Below are positions 1-7,790 of a stretch of 41,668 nucleotides of DNA, piece after piece. The stretch is from LSUCC0057 sp048549915. Lineage in GTDB: Bacteria; Pseudomonadota; Gammaproteobacteria; Pseudomonadales; Porticoccaceae. Every line of letters begins with the position of its first letter. Position 1 is the first letter of the stretch. The notes under the pieces were generated by a model. It was not told where the DNA came from. It was given only the letters and a program-made list of their open reading frames with translations, and did no database searches. Both the position numbers and the translations under genes were made by a program. The stretch covers positions 1 to 41,668 of the forward strand of contig JBLYYE010000002.1 of NCBI GenBank assembly GCA_048549915.1, read 5' to 3'.

Positions 1-213
1 AGTTGCTGCTGCGATACCGCAATTAATAGGAAGCTGGAACGTGCGCAACCGCGGATCGGTATTGTCCGCTAAGACTTCAAGGGTTTGATCAATGCTACCA
101 TCGTCGATTACGATGCATTCTAAATCCGTGAGTGTTTGGTTAAGGATTGATTCGACTGCTGCTTGGATGTAACTGCTGGCATTATTCGCTGCAATAACCA
201 CACTCACTTTCAA
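1..213 (-). CDS. Family 2 glycosyltransferase, N-terminal part (cut by window edge)
   Basis: Only the first 71 codons are present; the rest lies left of the window. The peptide begins MKVSVVIAANNASSYIQAAV and continues to IVIDDGSIDQT around residues 34-43. This is the classic GT-A start: a beta strand with an Asn-rich turn, a helix with an S-I-L-N-Q-T motif, then the D-D-G-S nucleotide-sugar-binding turn. Such enzymes transfer a sugar from a nucleotide sugar to a glycan or lipid acceptor at the cytoplasmic membrane; donor and acceptor cannot be told from this piece. The start is a TTG at 213 preceded by GAGGGG; no in-frame ATG or GTG lies nearby. It is divergent from the sulfotransferase gene at 266, suggesting both belong to a surface-polysaccharide locus (inference). 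Confidence 0.8.
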   Translation of the reverse strand, partial: MKVSVVIAANNASSYIQAAVESILNQTLTDLECIVIDDGSIDQTLEVLADNTDPRLRTFQLPINCGIAAAT

Positions 214-265
214 GACTCACCCCTCTTTTCTCACTTAATTATCGGCACAACTACGAGTAATAACG

Positions 266-1258
266 ATGTTTGATCTCACACTTTACCACGGCCGTGCAGA
301 ATCGAGAGCTCCGTTCAGCGTAGTATCCGTAACAGACCTCGCCAGACTGCGAGTCAGCCGCGATAAACAGTTTGCCGCTCAGCGTTTAACCAAGGCCATT
401 CCCTATTGCCTAGACCTCACCAATAATCGCCTAATAGTTGCTTTGGACACAGACCCTCACCTCGCGGCAAAGGCGCCGTTTCACTACCTCTATTTGCGCG
501 ACAACTGTGAGCTCTACGCATCACTAAATTGGCAACAAGTCAGCCAACTGTTGACCCCAAAAATTGGGCCAGATCCTATTTTTCTCTATTCTCCAGGGCG
601 TTGTGGATCAACATTGGCGACACAAATGGTTGGCAGCAAAGAGACCATAGCTCTGTCAGAGCCGGACTACTTTACACAGATTGCACGGCTAACTCATGCT
701 GTTCGCAACCGCAAGCTCCCTGGCAGACCGAAAAAGGAAATTCGCAATCTATCCCGCGCGCTATTTCTAACCACGCAGCTATTGCTGCAACCACTACAAA
801 CCCATCTTCCGGTACTGATAAAAATGCGTGCACACGCCAATCTCGCACCGCTTATGTTGCTACAGGTATGTCGATACACCCAAAAAACTATTTTTTTAGA
901 TAGAGATTTTGCAACTTGGTTCAGATCTCAGCACAAAGCTTTTGGTCACAGCCTAAATGGCGCTCTACACAACTATAAAAGGGCCCAAATTGCCAAAGGA
1001 TTGTTGAATAACGCAAGCGACATGCTGAGCATTAATTACGGTGAGCTGATATCTGAGCCGCATGCTTCAGCAGCTCGTCTTGCCAGGCATCTCGGTTGGC
1101 CGCACTCGACCAGTCATACTCAACAAGCAATTCACAACGACTCACAAAAAAATACTCCATTGGCGCGCACTGAATTAAATAAACGTGACTACATTGAGCC
1201 TTCAATCGACGATGAGCAGCTGTATAAAGCTTGGCAGAATTTTAATAACTCCCAATAA
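266..1258 (+). CDS. Sulfotransferase-family protein
   Basis: The 330-residue protein carries a P-loop at residues 107-118, FLYSPGRCGSTL, matching the 5'-phosphosulfate-binding loop of PAPS-dependent sulfotransferases (consensus near R-S-G-S/T-T). A later segment around residues 208-225 (IFLDRDFATWFRSQ) resembles the 3'-phosphate-binding Arg/Ser region. The family moves sulfate from PAPS to hydroxyls of sugars or other small acceptors in the cytoplasm. The first 100 residues have no recognisable motif, and no signal peptide or membrane segment is visible. The gene is divergent from a glycosyltransferase 52 bp away and is followed after 12 bp by a strong terminator, so it looks monocistronic. 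The substrate is unknown; a sulfated glycan is an inference from the neighbour. Confidence 0.72.
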   Translation: MFDLTLYHGRAESRAPFSVVSVTDLARLRVSRDKQFAAQRLTKAIPYCLDLTNNRLIVALDTDPHLAAKAPFHYLYLRDNCELYASLNWQQVSQLLTPKIGPDPIFLYSPGRCGSTLATQMVGSKETIALSEPDYFTQIARLTHAVRNRKLPGRPKKEIRNLSRALFLTTQLLLQPLQTHLPVLIKMRAHANLAPLMLLQVCRYTQKTIFLDRDFATWFRSQHKAFGHSLNGALHNYKRAQIAKGLLNNASDMLSINYGELISEPHASAARLARHLGWPHSTSHTQQAIHNDSQKNTPLARTELNKRDYIEPSIDDEQLYKAWQNFNNSQ

Positions 1259-1270
1259 CTCTCAACAATA

Positions 1271-1302
1271 AAAAAACCGCGGTGTCTCCACCGCGGTTTT
1301 TT
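1271..1302. terminator. Bidirectional rho-independent terminator
   Basis: A perfect 8-bp GC-rich stem (CCGCGGTG 1277-1284, loop TCTC, CACCGCGG 1289-1296) is flanked by A6 on the left and T6 on the right, so it can work on both strands. It lies between the convergent sulfotransferase (+) and TonB-dependent receptor (-) genes. Confidence 0.93.
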
Positions 1303-1318
1303 AAGACCTATATAACCT

Positions 1319-3727
1319 CTAGAAGTTGATACGGCCGGACAGCTCGAAAGTGCGCGGCGGATCAATCATCTTAAAGTAAGAGCCGCTGAACCCGAGAGCA
1401 CCAAGTGGGATGTCATTGCCCCACATAAAGGTCTCTTCATCAGTGAGGTTTTTACCCACCAGGGCAACTTGCCACTGCTCATTACCCGCCAAAGCGATGC
1501 GTCCGTTGAGTTTACCGAAGCTCTCTTGAATCAAGTGATCATCAAGATCTGCGGCAACCACCACATCATCGCTCCAGTTGTAATCGAGCCCGGCACTAAG
1601 GATAAGCCCCGCAGCTATTTCAGCCTCGTAAGCGATACCCACATTGGCTGTGTACTCAGGGGCAAACTGCAGCGGTTGGCCACTGAGGTCTTGCGAGCCT
1701 GCAGTACAACCCTGCTCTGCAGTTTGGCCATCAAAACAGGCAGCTGAAGGAAATGATTTATAAGTGGCATCTAAATAGGCAAAAGCACCATTGAGCGTCA
1801 GCGATTCGGTCAGCCGATAGAGCACATCGGCCTCAACACCTGTTACTTCTGACTCTGCGGCGTTGCCGACTACAAATGCAGCGGTACCATCAAAGGTAGA
1901 GACCTGGACATCTTCATAGAGGCTGGTAAATGCCGCGACATTGAGACGACCGCGACCCTCTGCCAGGTTAATTTTGGCGCCGATTTCTAGCGTCTCCACT
2001 GACTCATCTTCGAAGTCTGCCAGGTCGTCAAAGACCCCCGCTGAAATTTCTTCAACTTCGCGGCCCATGCCGTTATCTTCATCGAAGCCGCCCGCTTTGT
2101 AACCGTTGCCCAGCTCCAAGTAGACCATTGTGTCGTCAGACATATCCCACTGGAAGTTAATATGACCAGTGACATGATCCTCTTCTCGTTCACGGGAGTA
2201 CCCGTGAACTGAAGCCAGAACTAGTCCAGCACGATAGATATATTCTAGTACGTTCTCATCTGGATTAAATTCAGTACCTGCTCCTGGCAAACCTGCACCA
2301 ACCGCTGAAACCCCACTCAATACGTCAGTGGGTGATCCTGGCACAAGGTGAGTAATAGTGCCCGATTTGGTCATACTCTTCTCATCTTCGGAATAGCGAA
2401 GGCCAGCCGTGACTCTAAAGGAGTCATTGATATGGTATGTACCCTCCGCAAAAATAGACCAACTGTCGGAATCTTGAGCAAAATTGCTAAAGGCAGTTGC
2501 GTCCAATACCCCAGAAACAGTCTGCCCAGCTAGCCCTAAAATAGTGGGCTCGAGCAACGACACCGCAGATAAGTTGGCATGGGTATAGCGATTGTTGCTT
2601 AATTCCTCACTCTGATAGAAGCCGCCCGCCAAATACTCGAGGCTACTGTCGGTATCAGAGCTGATAATTAGCTCCGCACTAAATTGATCATGCTCTTCTG
2701 TGCGACCACGGTTGAGTAGTTTTAATGGGCTGTAGTCTGTATCCAAGCTGTTAGTGAACTCGTAGTCCGTACCCGCAACCACTAACTTGACACCGTGTCC
2801 AGCAAAGGCACCATCCAAAGTTAGCTGCAGTATATTGGACTCGGTGTCGTCAAAAAGAGGCAAATCTAACACATTTTGCTCGTAATTTGTGTAGCCAAAA
2901 CCGGGTTCGAAATTGGCCGTTCCATCGACTGTATAAAACGCGCCAGCTGAACTCCCCACTTTAGAAATCACTTCTTGGCGGCCGATCACATCGTAGTTGC
3001 CATGCTCTGCTTTTATCGTCGCCGTCCACTCTTCATTGAGATCAATAGCCAAGGTGCCGCGCAAATAGAAGCTGTCTGTTTGAGGGGCATCTTCACCTGC
3101 TGGAGCATTATTGGTGACATAACCTTCGTCTTCATACGAGCGCACCGCCAAACGACCGCGCACATTGTCGCTGAGTGGGCCCGAAACTACGCTGGTGAAG
3201 GTGGTGGCGTCCAGTTCGCTGGTGCGGCCAACACTGACATAACCTTCAAACTCTTCGGTGGGCTGGCCAGTGGTGATGTTAAGTGCACCGGCAATCGTGT
3301 TTTTGCCGAACAGAGTAGACTGTGGGCCTTTGAGCACTTCGACGCGCTCGATATCGAGGAATTTGCCGCGCGCACTGCGGCCGCGACCAAAGTAAACGCC
3401 ATCGACAAAGGTGCCAACCGACTGTTCAAAACCATAGTTAACACCCGAACCAATACCGCGGATGAATAACTGGGTGCCGGCACTCGCCTCGGCAACATGC
3501 ACGTTGGGCATATAAGCGGCGAGGTCTTCCATTTTTGTCAGGCCTTTCTCACTGATCTCTTCGCCACCCATAACGGAGATGGCGATAGGCACCTCTTGCA
3601 GGCCCTCAGTGCGCTTGGTGGCAGTGACGACTATCTCTTCCAATGTTAAGTTTTGCGCCATAGTCGGTGATGCAACAGCCGCAGCGACAAACGCTGCGGT
3701 ATATAGGCTTAATGGTGTTTTTTTCAT
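1319..3727 (-). CDS. TonB-dependent outer-membrane receptor
   Basis: The 802-residue precursor has a signal peptide (residues 1-24, ending PTMA). The mature N-terminus carries LEEIVVTATKR, the TonB-box-like segment common in this family. The plug domain follows (about 40-170) with LTKMEDLAAYMPNVHV, LFIRGIGSG and a V-L-K-G-P-Q-S-T-L-F-G-K-N block. The 22-strand barrel fills the rest and closes with the expected C-terminal aromatic residue in RTFELSGRINF. These receptors import siderophores, cobalamin, glycans or other large ligands across the outer membrane using TonB-ExbBD energy. No secretin/STN signalling extension is present, so it is a plain transporter. The SD AAGGGG precedes the ATG. 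It is divergent from a DUF3604 gene; ligand unknown. The length is normal. Confidence 0.93.
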   Translation of the reverse strand: MKKTPLSLYTAAFVAAAVASPTMAQNLTLEEIVVTATKRTEGLQEVPIAISVMGGEEISEKGLTKMEDLAAYMPNVHVAEASAGTQLFIRGIGSGVNYGFEQSVGTFVDGVYFGRGRSARGKFLDIERVEVLKGPQSTLFGKNTIAGALNITTGQPTEEFEGYVSVGRTSELDATTFTSVVSGPLSDNVRGRLAVRSYEDEGYVTNNAPAGEDAPQTDSFYLRGTLAIDLNEEWTATIKAEHGNYDVIGRQEVISKVGSSAGAFYTVDGTANFEPGFGYTNYEQNVLDLPLFDDTESNILQLTLDGAFAGHGVKLVVAGTDYEFTNSLDTDYSPLKLLNRGRTEEHDQFSAELIISSDTDSSLEYLAGGFYQSEELSNNRYTHANLSAVSLLEPTILGLAGQTVSGVLDATAFSNFAQDSDSWSIFAEGTYHINDSFRVTAGLRYSEDEKSMTKSGTITHLVPGSPTDVLSGVSAVGAGLPGAGTEFNPDENVLEYIYRAGLVLASVHGYSREREEDHVTGHINFQWDMSDDTMVYLELGNGYKAGGFDEDNGMGREVEEISAGVFDDLADFEDESVETLEIGAKINLAEGRGRLNVAAFTSLYEDVQVSTFDGTAAFVVGNAAESEVTGVEADVLYRLTESLTLNGAFAYLDATYKSFPSAACFDGQTAEQGCTAGSQDLSGQPLQFAPEYTANVGIAYEAEIAAGLILSAGLDYNWSDDVVVAADLDDHLIQESFGKLNGRIALAGNEQWQVALVGKNLTDEETFMWGNDIPLGALGFSGSYFKMIDPPRTFELSGRINF

Positions 3728-3818
3728 TGTTATCCCCTTGGACTTAAATGTTCCCCCATTGCGGAGGCTTTACGCTGCGATCTGTGTCGCGGATTTTTTC
3801 TGTTTCTCAGCCATTTCA

Positions 3819-3836
3819 CGGTTTATTTACAAACCG
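3819..3836 (-). promoter_or_regulatory. Short inverted repeat upstream of the TonB receptor gene
   Basis: CGGTTT-N6-AAACCG, a perfect 6-bp inverted repeat about 90 bp upstream of the receptor start. It could be a hairpin in the receptor leader or an operator half of the divergent region. A TATATT-like -10 lies just upstream on the minus strand but has no good -35, so the transcription start is unclear. Confidence 0.3.
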
Positions 3837-3900
3837 CATTTAGAATATAACAAGAGTTGTGCCGACCGGGTAGTGTTAAAAAAACATTTCGCGGTGCGTT

Positions 3901-3916
3901 ATGACCGCTAGGTCAT
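3901..3916. promoter_or_regulatory. Palindrome ATGACC-GCTA-GGTCAT, candidate operator
   Basis: A perfect 6-4-6 inverted repeat in the 266-bp gap between the divergent TonB receptor and DUF3604 genes. It lies about 80 bp before the DUF3604 start and 170 bp before the receptor start, where a dimeric regulator could control one or both genes. No regulator gene is in the window. The palindrome is seen directly; the operator role is inferred. Confidence 0.45.
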
Positions 3917-3937
3917 GGTTGCTATATCCTGTTTTTA

Positions 3938-3951
3938 ATACGCGAGCGTAT
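3938..3951. promoter_or_regulatory. Palindrome ATACGC-GA-GCGTAT, candidate operator
   Basis: A perfect 6-2-6 inverted repeat 42 bp upstream of the DUF3604 start codon and 21 bp downstream of the palindrome at 3901-3916. The closeness to the start codon would suit repression of the DUF3604 gene. The two palindromes differ in sequence, so two different proteins would be expected. Confidence 0.42.
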
Positions 3952-3993
3952 GCTTGTGGCGTTGACCGTTAACCAAAATGGAAGCAAATAGCC

Positions 3994-5868
3994 ATGTTTA
4001 CCGACATCCGCAGATCCCAATGCCAGCTAGCTCTTTTCATCGCCACTGTATTTTGTACGGTGCTGGCTCATGGTGCAGACAGTGAGTACTCGCCCCCTCT
4101 GCAACAAAACTATCCCAGCCAGCTGCTGTTTGGCGACACGCACTTGCACACCAGCTTTTCTTATGATGCTGGCATGGTCGGCGACAAACTCGGTCCCGAT
4201 ACGGCCTATCGCTTTGCCAAGGGTGAAACGGTTACCGCCAGCTTTGGTGCGCGCGCTAAATTGCGTCGGCCGCTGGACTTTTTATTGATCGCAGACCACG
4301 GTGAGTCGATGGGCCTGGCGCCTCTACTGCGTGAGGAAGATCCTATCGCCACGCAAGATCCCATAGGCAGCCAGATGCATGCCAAAATCAAACAGGGCGA
4401 TCCGGTTGGCGCCTACAAGCTGTATGCCCTATCGCGTAAACGCGGTGAGTTTCCGCTTCACCGCAACGAAGTGTTGCGCCCAATGTGGGAGCGACAACTC
4501 GCCGCCGCAGAGGCCCATAACCAGCCCGGTGTCTTCACCACGTTGCTCGGTTACGAGTTCACCTCAGCCATTGATATGAACAACTTACACCGAGTGGTGA
4601 TGTTTCGCGACAACGCCGACAAAGTGGGCCAAATCATGCCGTTTAGCCAAGCCGATTCACCTGACCCCGAGAAGCTTTGGGCATTTATGGCTCATTACGA
4701 AGAGACCACTGGTGGAGATGTTCTTGCTATACCTCACAACGGCAACCTCTCTAGCGGATTGATGTTTGCCGACACCACTTTTAATGGCGATCCCATTAAT
4801 GCCGATTACGCTGCGCGCCGCCAGCGCTGGGAGCCGGTTTATGAGGTGACACAAATCAAAGGTGACAGCGAAGCCCATCCTCTGCTCTCCCCCAATGATG
4901 AGTTTGCCGACTTCGCCACATGGGACCGCGGTAACTTTGGCACGACTGCCAAAACACCCGAAATGTTGCCGGGCGAATATGCCCGAGAGGCGCTCAAGCG
5001 CGGTCTACAATTTGAGGAAAAACTGGGCGTCAATCCGTTCAAATTTGGTTTGATTGGCTCTACAGACTCTCACACTAGCTTATCTACCCCGGACGAAGAT
5101 AACTTCTTTTCTAAGGCCACCCCTGCAGAACCCAACGCCGGCAACTACCGCTACAATGGGGACATCATTCAAAAGTACCCAGGCGCCGAAGATGTTTCGG
5201 TAGCCTCTTACGAATCCACCGCAGGTGGCCTAGTTGCTAGTTGGAGCAGCGCCAATTCTCGCGAGGCTATTTTTGATAGCTTTAAACGCAAAGAGGTTTA
5301 TGCCACCACAGGAACACGTATTGCGCTGCGCGTTTTTGGCGGATGGGGATTCGAAAGCAATGACCACTTGCTACCCAATATCGCTGCTGTCGGTTACAGC
5401 AAAGGGGTGCCGATGGGCGGCGATCTAACCCAATCCGCTGCGGGGCAACCACTGCGGCTGTTAATTAGCGCACAAAAAGATCCAGATGGCGCCAATTTAG
5501 ACAGACTGCAGGTGGTGAAAGGCTGGCTGGATAATCACGGCAAACACCGCGAAAAAGTCTTCAACGTTGCCTGGTCTGACCAGCGTCGCAGCAACTCCCG
5601 CGGCAAGATTCCTCAGTTGCCCTCGACAGTCGACGGTGCTGGCTATACCAACCGCTACGGCAGCCCATCATTGAGCACTGTTTGGCAAGATCCAGAGTTC
5701 GATCCCAACCAACACGCGTTTTACTACGTTCGCGTACTGGAGATAGAGACACCCACTTGGCTAGCTTACGATAAAGCGCGCTATGGCGATGCTGCGGCTA
5801 TTCCCGATGATGCCGTACTCTCGCACCAAGAGCGGGCCTACAGCTCTCCCATCTGGTATACACCCTAA
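3994..5868 (+). CDS. Secreted DUF3604 protein (PHP-like metal-dependent fold)
   Basis: The 624-residue precursor has a signal peptide (residues 1-28, ending AHGAD), so the protein is periplasmic or exported. Mature residues begin with LLFGDTHLHTSFSYDAG (D48, H50, H52), the hallmark of DUF3604. Further conserved metal-ligand-like motifs are IADHGESM (D101, H102), IPHNGNLSSG (about residue 250) and GSTDSHTS (about 355). The His/Asp pattern resembles the PHP phosphoesterase fold, so hydrolysis of a phospho- or other ester is plausible. No DUF3604 activity can be assigned from sequence. Length is typical. The gene is monocistronic, divergent from the TonB receptor, which suggests the receptor may deliver its substrate (inference). 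Confidence 0.88.
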   Translation: MFTDIRRSQCQLALFIATVFCTVLAHGADSEYSPPLQQNYPSQLLFGDTHLHTSFSYDAGMVGDKLGPDTAYRFAKGETVTASFGARAKLRRPLDFLLIADHGESMGLAPLLREEDPIATQDPIGSQMHAKIKQGDPVGAYKLYALSRKRGEFPLHRNEVLRPMWERQLAAAEAHNQPGVFTTLLGYEFTSAIDMNNLHRVVMFRDNADKVGQIMPFSQADSPDPEKLWAFMAHYEETTGGDVLAIPHNGNLSSGLMFADTTFNGDPINADYAARRQRWEPVYEVTQIKGDSEAHPLLSPNDEFADFATWDRGNFGTTAKTPEMLPGEYAREALKRGLQFEEKLGVNPFKFGLIGSTDSHTSLSTPDEDNFFSKATPAEPNAGNYRYNGDIIQKYPGAEDVSVASYESTAGGLVASWSSANSREAIFDSFKRKEVYATTGTRIALRVFGGWGFESNDHLLPNIAAVGYSKGVPMGGDLTQSAAGQPLRLLISAQKDPDGANLDRLQVVKGWLDNHGKHREKVFNVAWSDQRRSNSRGKIPQLPSTVDGAGYTNRYGSPSLSTVWQDPEFDPNQHAFYYVRVLEIETPTWLAYDKARYGDAAAIPDDAVLSHQERAYSSPIWYTP

Positions 5869-5942
5869 ACTGTGGCAGCAAGCGGCCTAAGTGCGTTAAA
5901 ACGTACTCAGGCTGCGAGGAACCCAGTGAAAATTCTATTATT

Positions 5943-5965
5943 CGCCAATACTTTGGCGATATAAT
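5943..5965 (+). promoter_or_regulatory. Candidate promoter with a palindromic operator
   Basis: A consensus -10 box TATAAT at 5960-5965 lies 45 bp before the aminotransferase GTG start. Directly upstream, at 5943-5958, is a perfect palindrome CGCCAA-TACT-TTGGCG that fills the -35/-10 spacer. The -35 region is poor (ATTATT-like). A weak -35 combined with a spacer palindrome would fit either an activator of the spacer-binding type or a repressor. Confidence 0.5.
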
Positions 5966-6009
5966 TGCGTTTAGCATCAACCCAATTATTCGCCTACAAA
6001 GGAGCTCCC

Positions 6010-7290
6010 GTGCAGCTGCCCGCCTCTCTATCCGCGCTGTCTAATGACGAACTGAAAGCACAGTTGAAAGACCTCCAGCAAGAGTATCAACAACATTGCG
6101 ATGCAGCGTTGGCACTCGACCTCACACGCGGCAAACCCTCGGCGCAGCAGCTAGACCTCAGTGATTCGTTAGACGGTATATTGGCCGGCAATTATCGCGC
6201 TGAAGATGGCACAGATTGCCGCAATTACGGCGGCCTGCACGGTCTTCCAGAGCTCCGTCAACTCGGCGCACAACTGCTTGGCAGCTCAGCCGAGAACACC
6301 ATTGCTGGCGGCAGTAGCAGCTTAACCTTGATGTATTTCACACTGCTGTTTGCGCAACGTTTTGGCTTAGCGGGTGCACCGGCGTGGCAAACTCGCGAGC
6401 AGCATCGCATCATTTGCCCGGTGCCCGGCTACGATCGCCATTTCGCTATCTGTGAGCGGCTCGGCATTGAAATGGTCACTGTCGCTATGCACAGTGATGG
6501 CCCCGATATGGATGCGGTTGAGAGGTTAATCGCCGAAGATGACCGCATCGTCGGCATGTGGAACGTACCTAAATATTCCAACCCCACTGGCATCACTTAC
6601 TCTAACCGCGTGGTTGAGCGCATTGCCAAGCTCGGCGAAATTGCTCAGCCTGGCTTTTTGGTACTTTGGGATAACGCCTACGCTGTACACGATATCGCCG
6701 CAGAGACCGACCCCCTTGCCGCTATTGCGCCTTTAGCAGAAGCTGCCGGTACACAAGTGGCGCAGTTCGCCTCCACATCTAAGATTACTCACGCAGGTGC
6801 GGGTGTCAGTTTCATGGCCGGCTCAGCAGCGTTGATAAAAAGCATGGTTGACCACCTGGGTATCGCTATGATCGGGCCAGATAAGGTCAACCAACTGCGC
6901 CACGTCGCTCTGTTGAGAGAGGGCGGCCTTGAGAAGATTATGGCTGGCCACAAAGCACTCTTGGCACCGCGTTTTGCGGCCGTTGAGGCGTCGCTTTCTG
7001 GTCACTTTAGCGGCTCTGAACTGCTGAGTTGGACTCGTCCCAATGGCGGTTACTTTGTCTCGGTAGACACGCTGCCTGGCACAGCCAGCAGAGTCGTTGA
7101 ATTGGCCGCAGCAGCGGGGGTTAAACTCACCCCAGCAGGAGCTACGTTCCCCTATAACCGCGATCCAGAAGACCGCAATATACGCTTGGCGCCGTCATTT
7201 CCAAGCCTAGCTGATGTAGAGCAGACCATGCAGGTGTTCTGCTGCTGTGTCGCTTTGGCAAGCGTTGAAAAACAACTGGCTAACGGCTAA
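6010..7290 (+). CDS. Class Ic aspartate-type aminotransferase (PLP-dependent)
   Basis: A 426-residue fold-type I aminotransferase. Key residues visible are NPTG at 191-194, D221 with N222 and Y224 for the PLP pyridine ring, and the Schiff-base lysine K258 in STSKITHAG. The N-terminal DLTRGKPSAQQLDLS and NYGGLHGLPELR segments mark the subgroup described for Corynebacterium AspT, so aspartate plus 2-oxoglutarate to oxaloacetate plus glutamate is the best guess; alanine or other substrates are possible. The GTG at 6010 is chosen because AAAGGAG stands 5 bp before it; an in-frame TTG at 5965 would overlap the -10 box. Three consecutive cysteines near the C-terminus are unusual. The 3' end overlaps the convergent cytochrome gene by 11 bp. 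Confidence 0.87.
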   Translation: MQLPASLSALSNDELKAQLKDLQQEYQQHCDAALALDLTRGKPSAQQLDLSDSLDGILAGNYRAEDGTDCRNYGGLHGLPELRQLGAQLLGSSAENTIAGGSSSLTLMYFTLLFAQRFGLAGAPAWQTREQHRIICPVPGYDRHFAICERLGIEMVTVAMHSDGPDMDAVERLIAEDDRIVGMWNVPKYSNPTGITYSNRVVERIAKLGEIAQPGFLVLWDNAYAVHDIAAETDPLAAIAPLAEAAGTQVAQFASTSKITHAGAGVSFMAGSAALIKSMVDHLGIAMIGPDKVNQLRHVALLREGGLEKIMAGHKALLAPRFAAVEASLSGHFSGSELLSWTRPNGGYFVSVDTLPGTASRVVELAAAAGVKLTPAGATFPYNRDPEDRNIRLAPSFPSLADVEQTMQVFCCCVALASVEKQLANG

Positions 7291-7708
7291 CTTCGGCACT
7301 CAAATAGGCGGCTAATGCCTCTAGCTGCACTGCCGACAAGTCGATAAAACTGGGCATATCGCGGTGCTGGTCTACGCCGCGTATCCACTCTACCAAATCG
7401 CTTTGTGAGCGCCGCGCCAACAGCGTTGCGGGGATCCTTTTGAGATAATCGCCGCGCCCGGTGCGCGGGTGACAATCGGCGCAGTAGTTATCAAAGAGTT
7501 GTTCGCCTCGTTCGGCATATATACTCAACCCTTGCGATTTAATAGCCGAAAGTGTTTCTAGCCCACTTGAACTCTCTTGTTGCGCTGAAACCTCAGAAGC
7601 GGGATTGCGAGCAGCGCCAGCCTCTGTGTCAGCCGATTTTGAACAACCGACAACGCCGACAGTTAGCGCAGCAATGACCAACAATTTTATAACCCGCACC
7701 TTCGACAT
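7280..7708 (-). CDS. Small c-type cytochrome lipoprotein
   Basis: The 142-residue precursor has a lipoprotein signal (residues 1-22, G-V-V-G-C with acylation at C22). A low-complexity linker of about 45 residues follows, then one class I cytochrome c domain with heme motif C76-A-D-C79-H80 and a likely axial Met at M118 in RDMPSF. It is therefore a membrane-tethered periplasmic electron carrier. The partner is unknown: no oxidase, dehydrogenase or denitrification gene is near. It lies 82 bp downstream of the DUF1820 gene on the same strand and may be co-transcribed with it. Its stop codon is inside the convergent aminotransferase gene, with no terminator between. Confidence 0.83.
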   Translation of the reverse strand: MSKVRVIKLLVIAALTVGVVGCSKSADTEAGAARNPASEVSAQQESSSGLETLSAIKSQGLSIYAERGEQLFDNYCADCHPRTGRGDYLKRIPATLLARRSQSDLVEWIRGVDQHRDMPSFIDLSAVQLEALAAYLSAEVSR

Positions 7709-7742
7709 AAACTGACTCCAAACAGAATAGACCTAAGTATTT

Positions 7743-7761
7743 CTCAGCCTGTGTGGCTGAG
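7743..7761. repeat. Inverted repeat between DUF1820 and cytochrome genes
   Basis: A perfect 7-bp stem (CTCAGCC, 5-nt loop, GGCTGAG). No T-run follows on either strand, so it is not a canonical terminator. It may be a processing or partial-attenuation hairpin in a DUF1820-cytochrome transcript. Confidence 0.4.
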
Positions 7762-7790
7762 CCCGTTAGTTTCGCCACAGCTAACTAAGA

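Noticed and set aside
2975..3469. A 164-codon plus-strand frame inside the TonB receptor gene
   Set aside because: Opposite-strand shadow of the plug and early barrel region; no motif or SD.
7743..7761. Hairpin between DUF1820 and cytochrome genes as a terminator
   Set aside because: The stem is good but no T-run follows on either strand.
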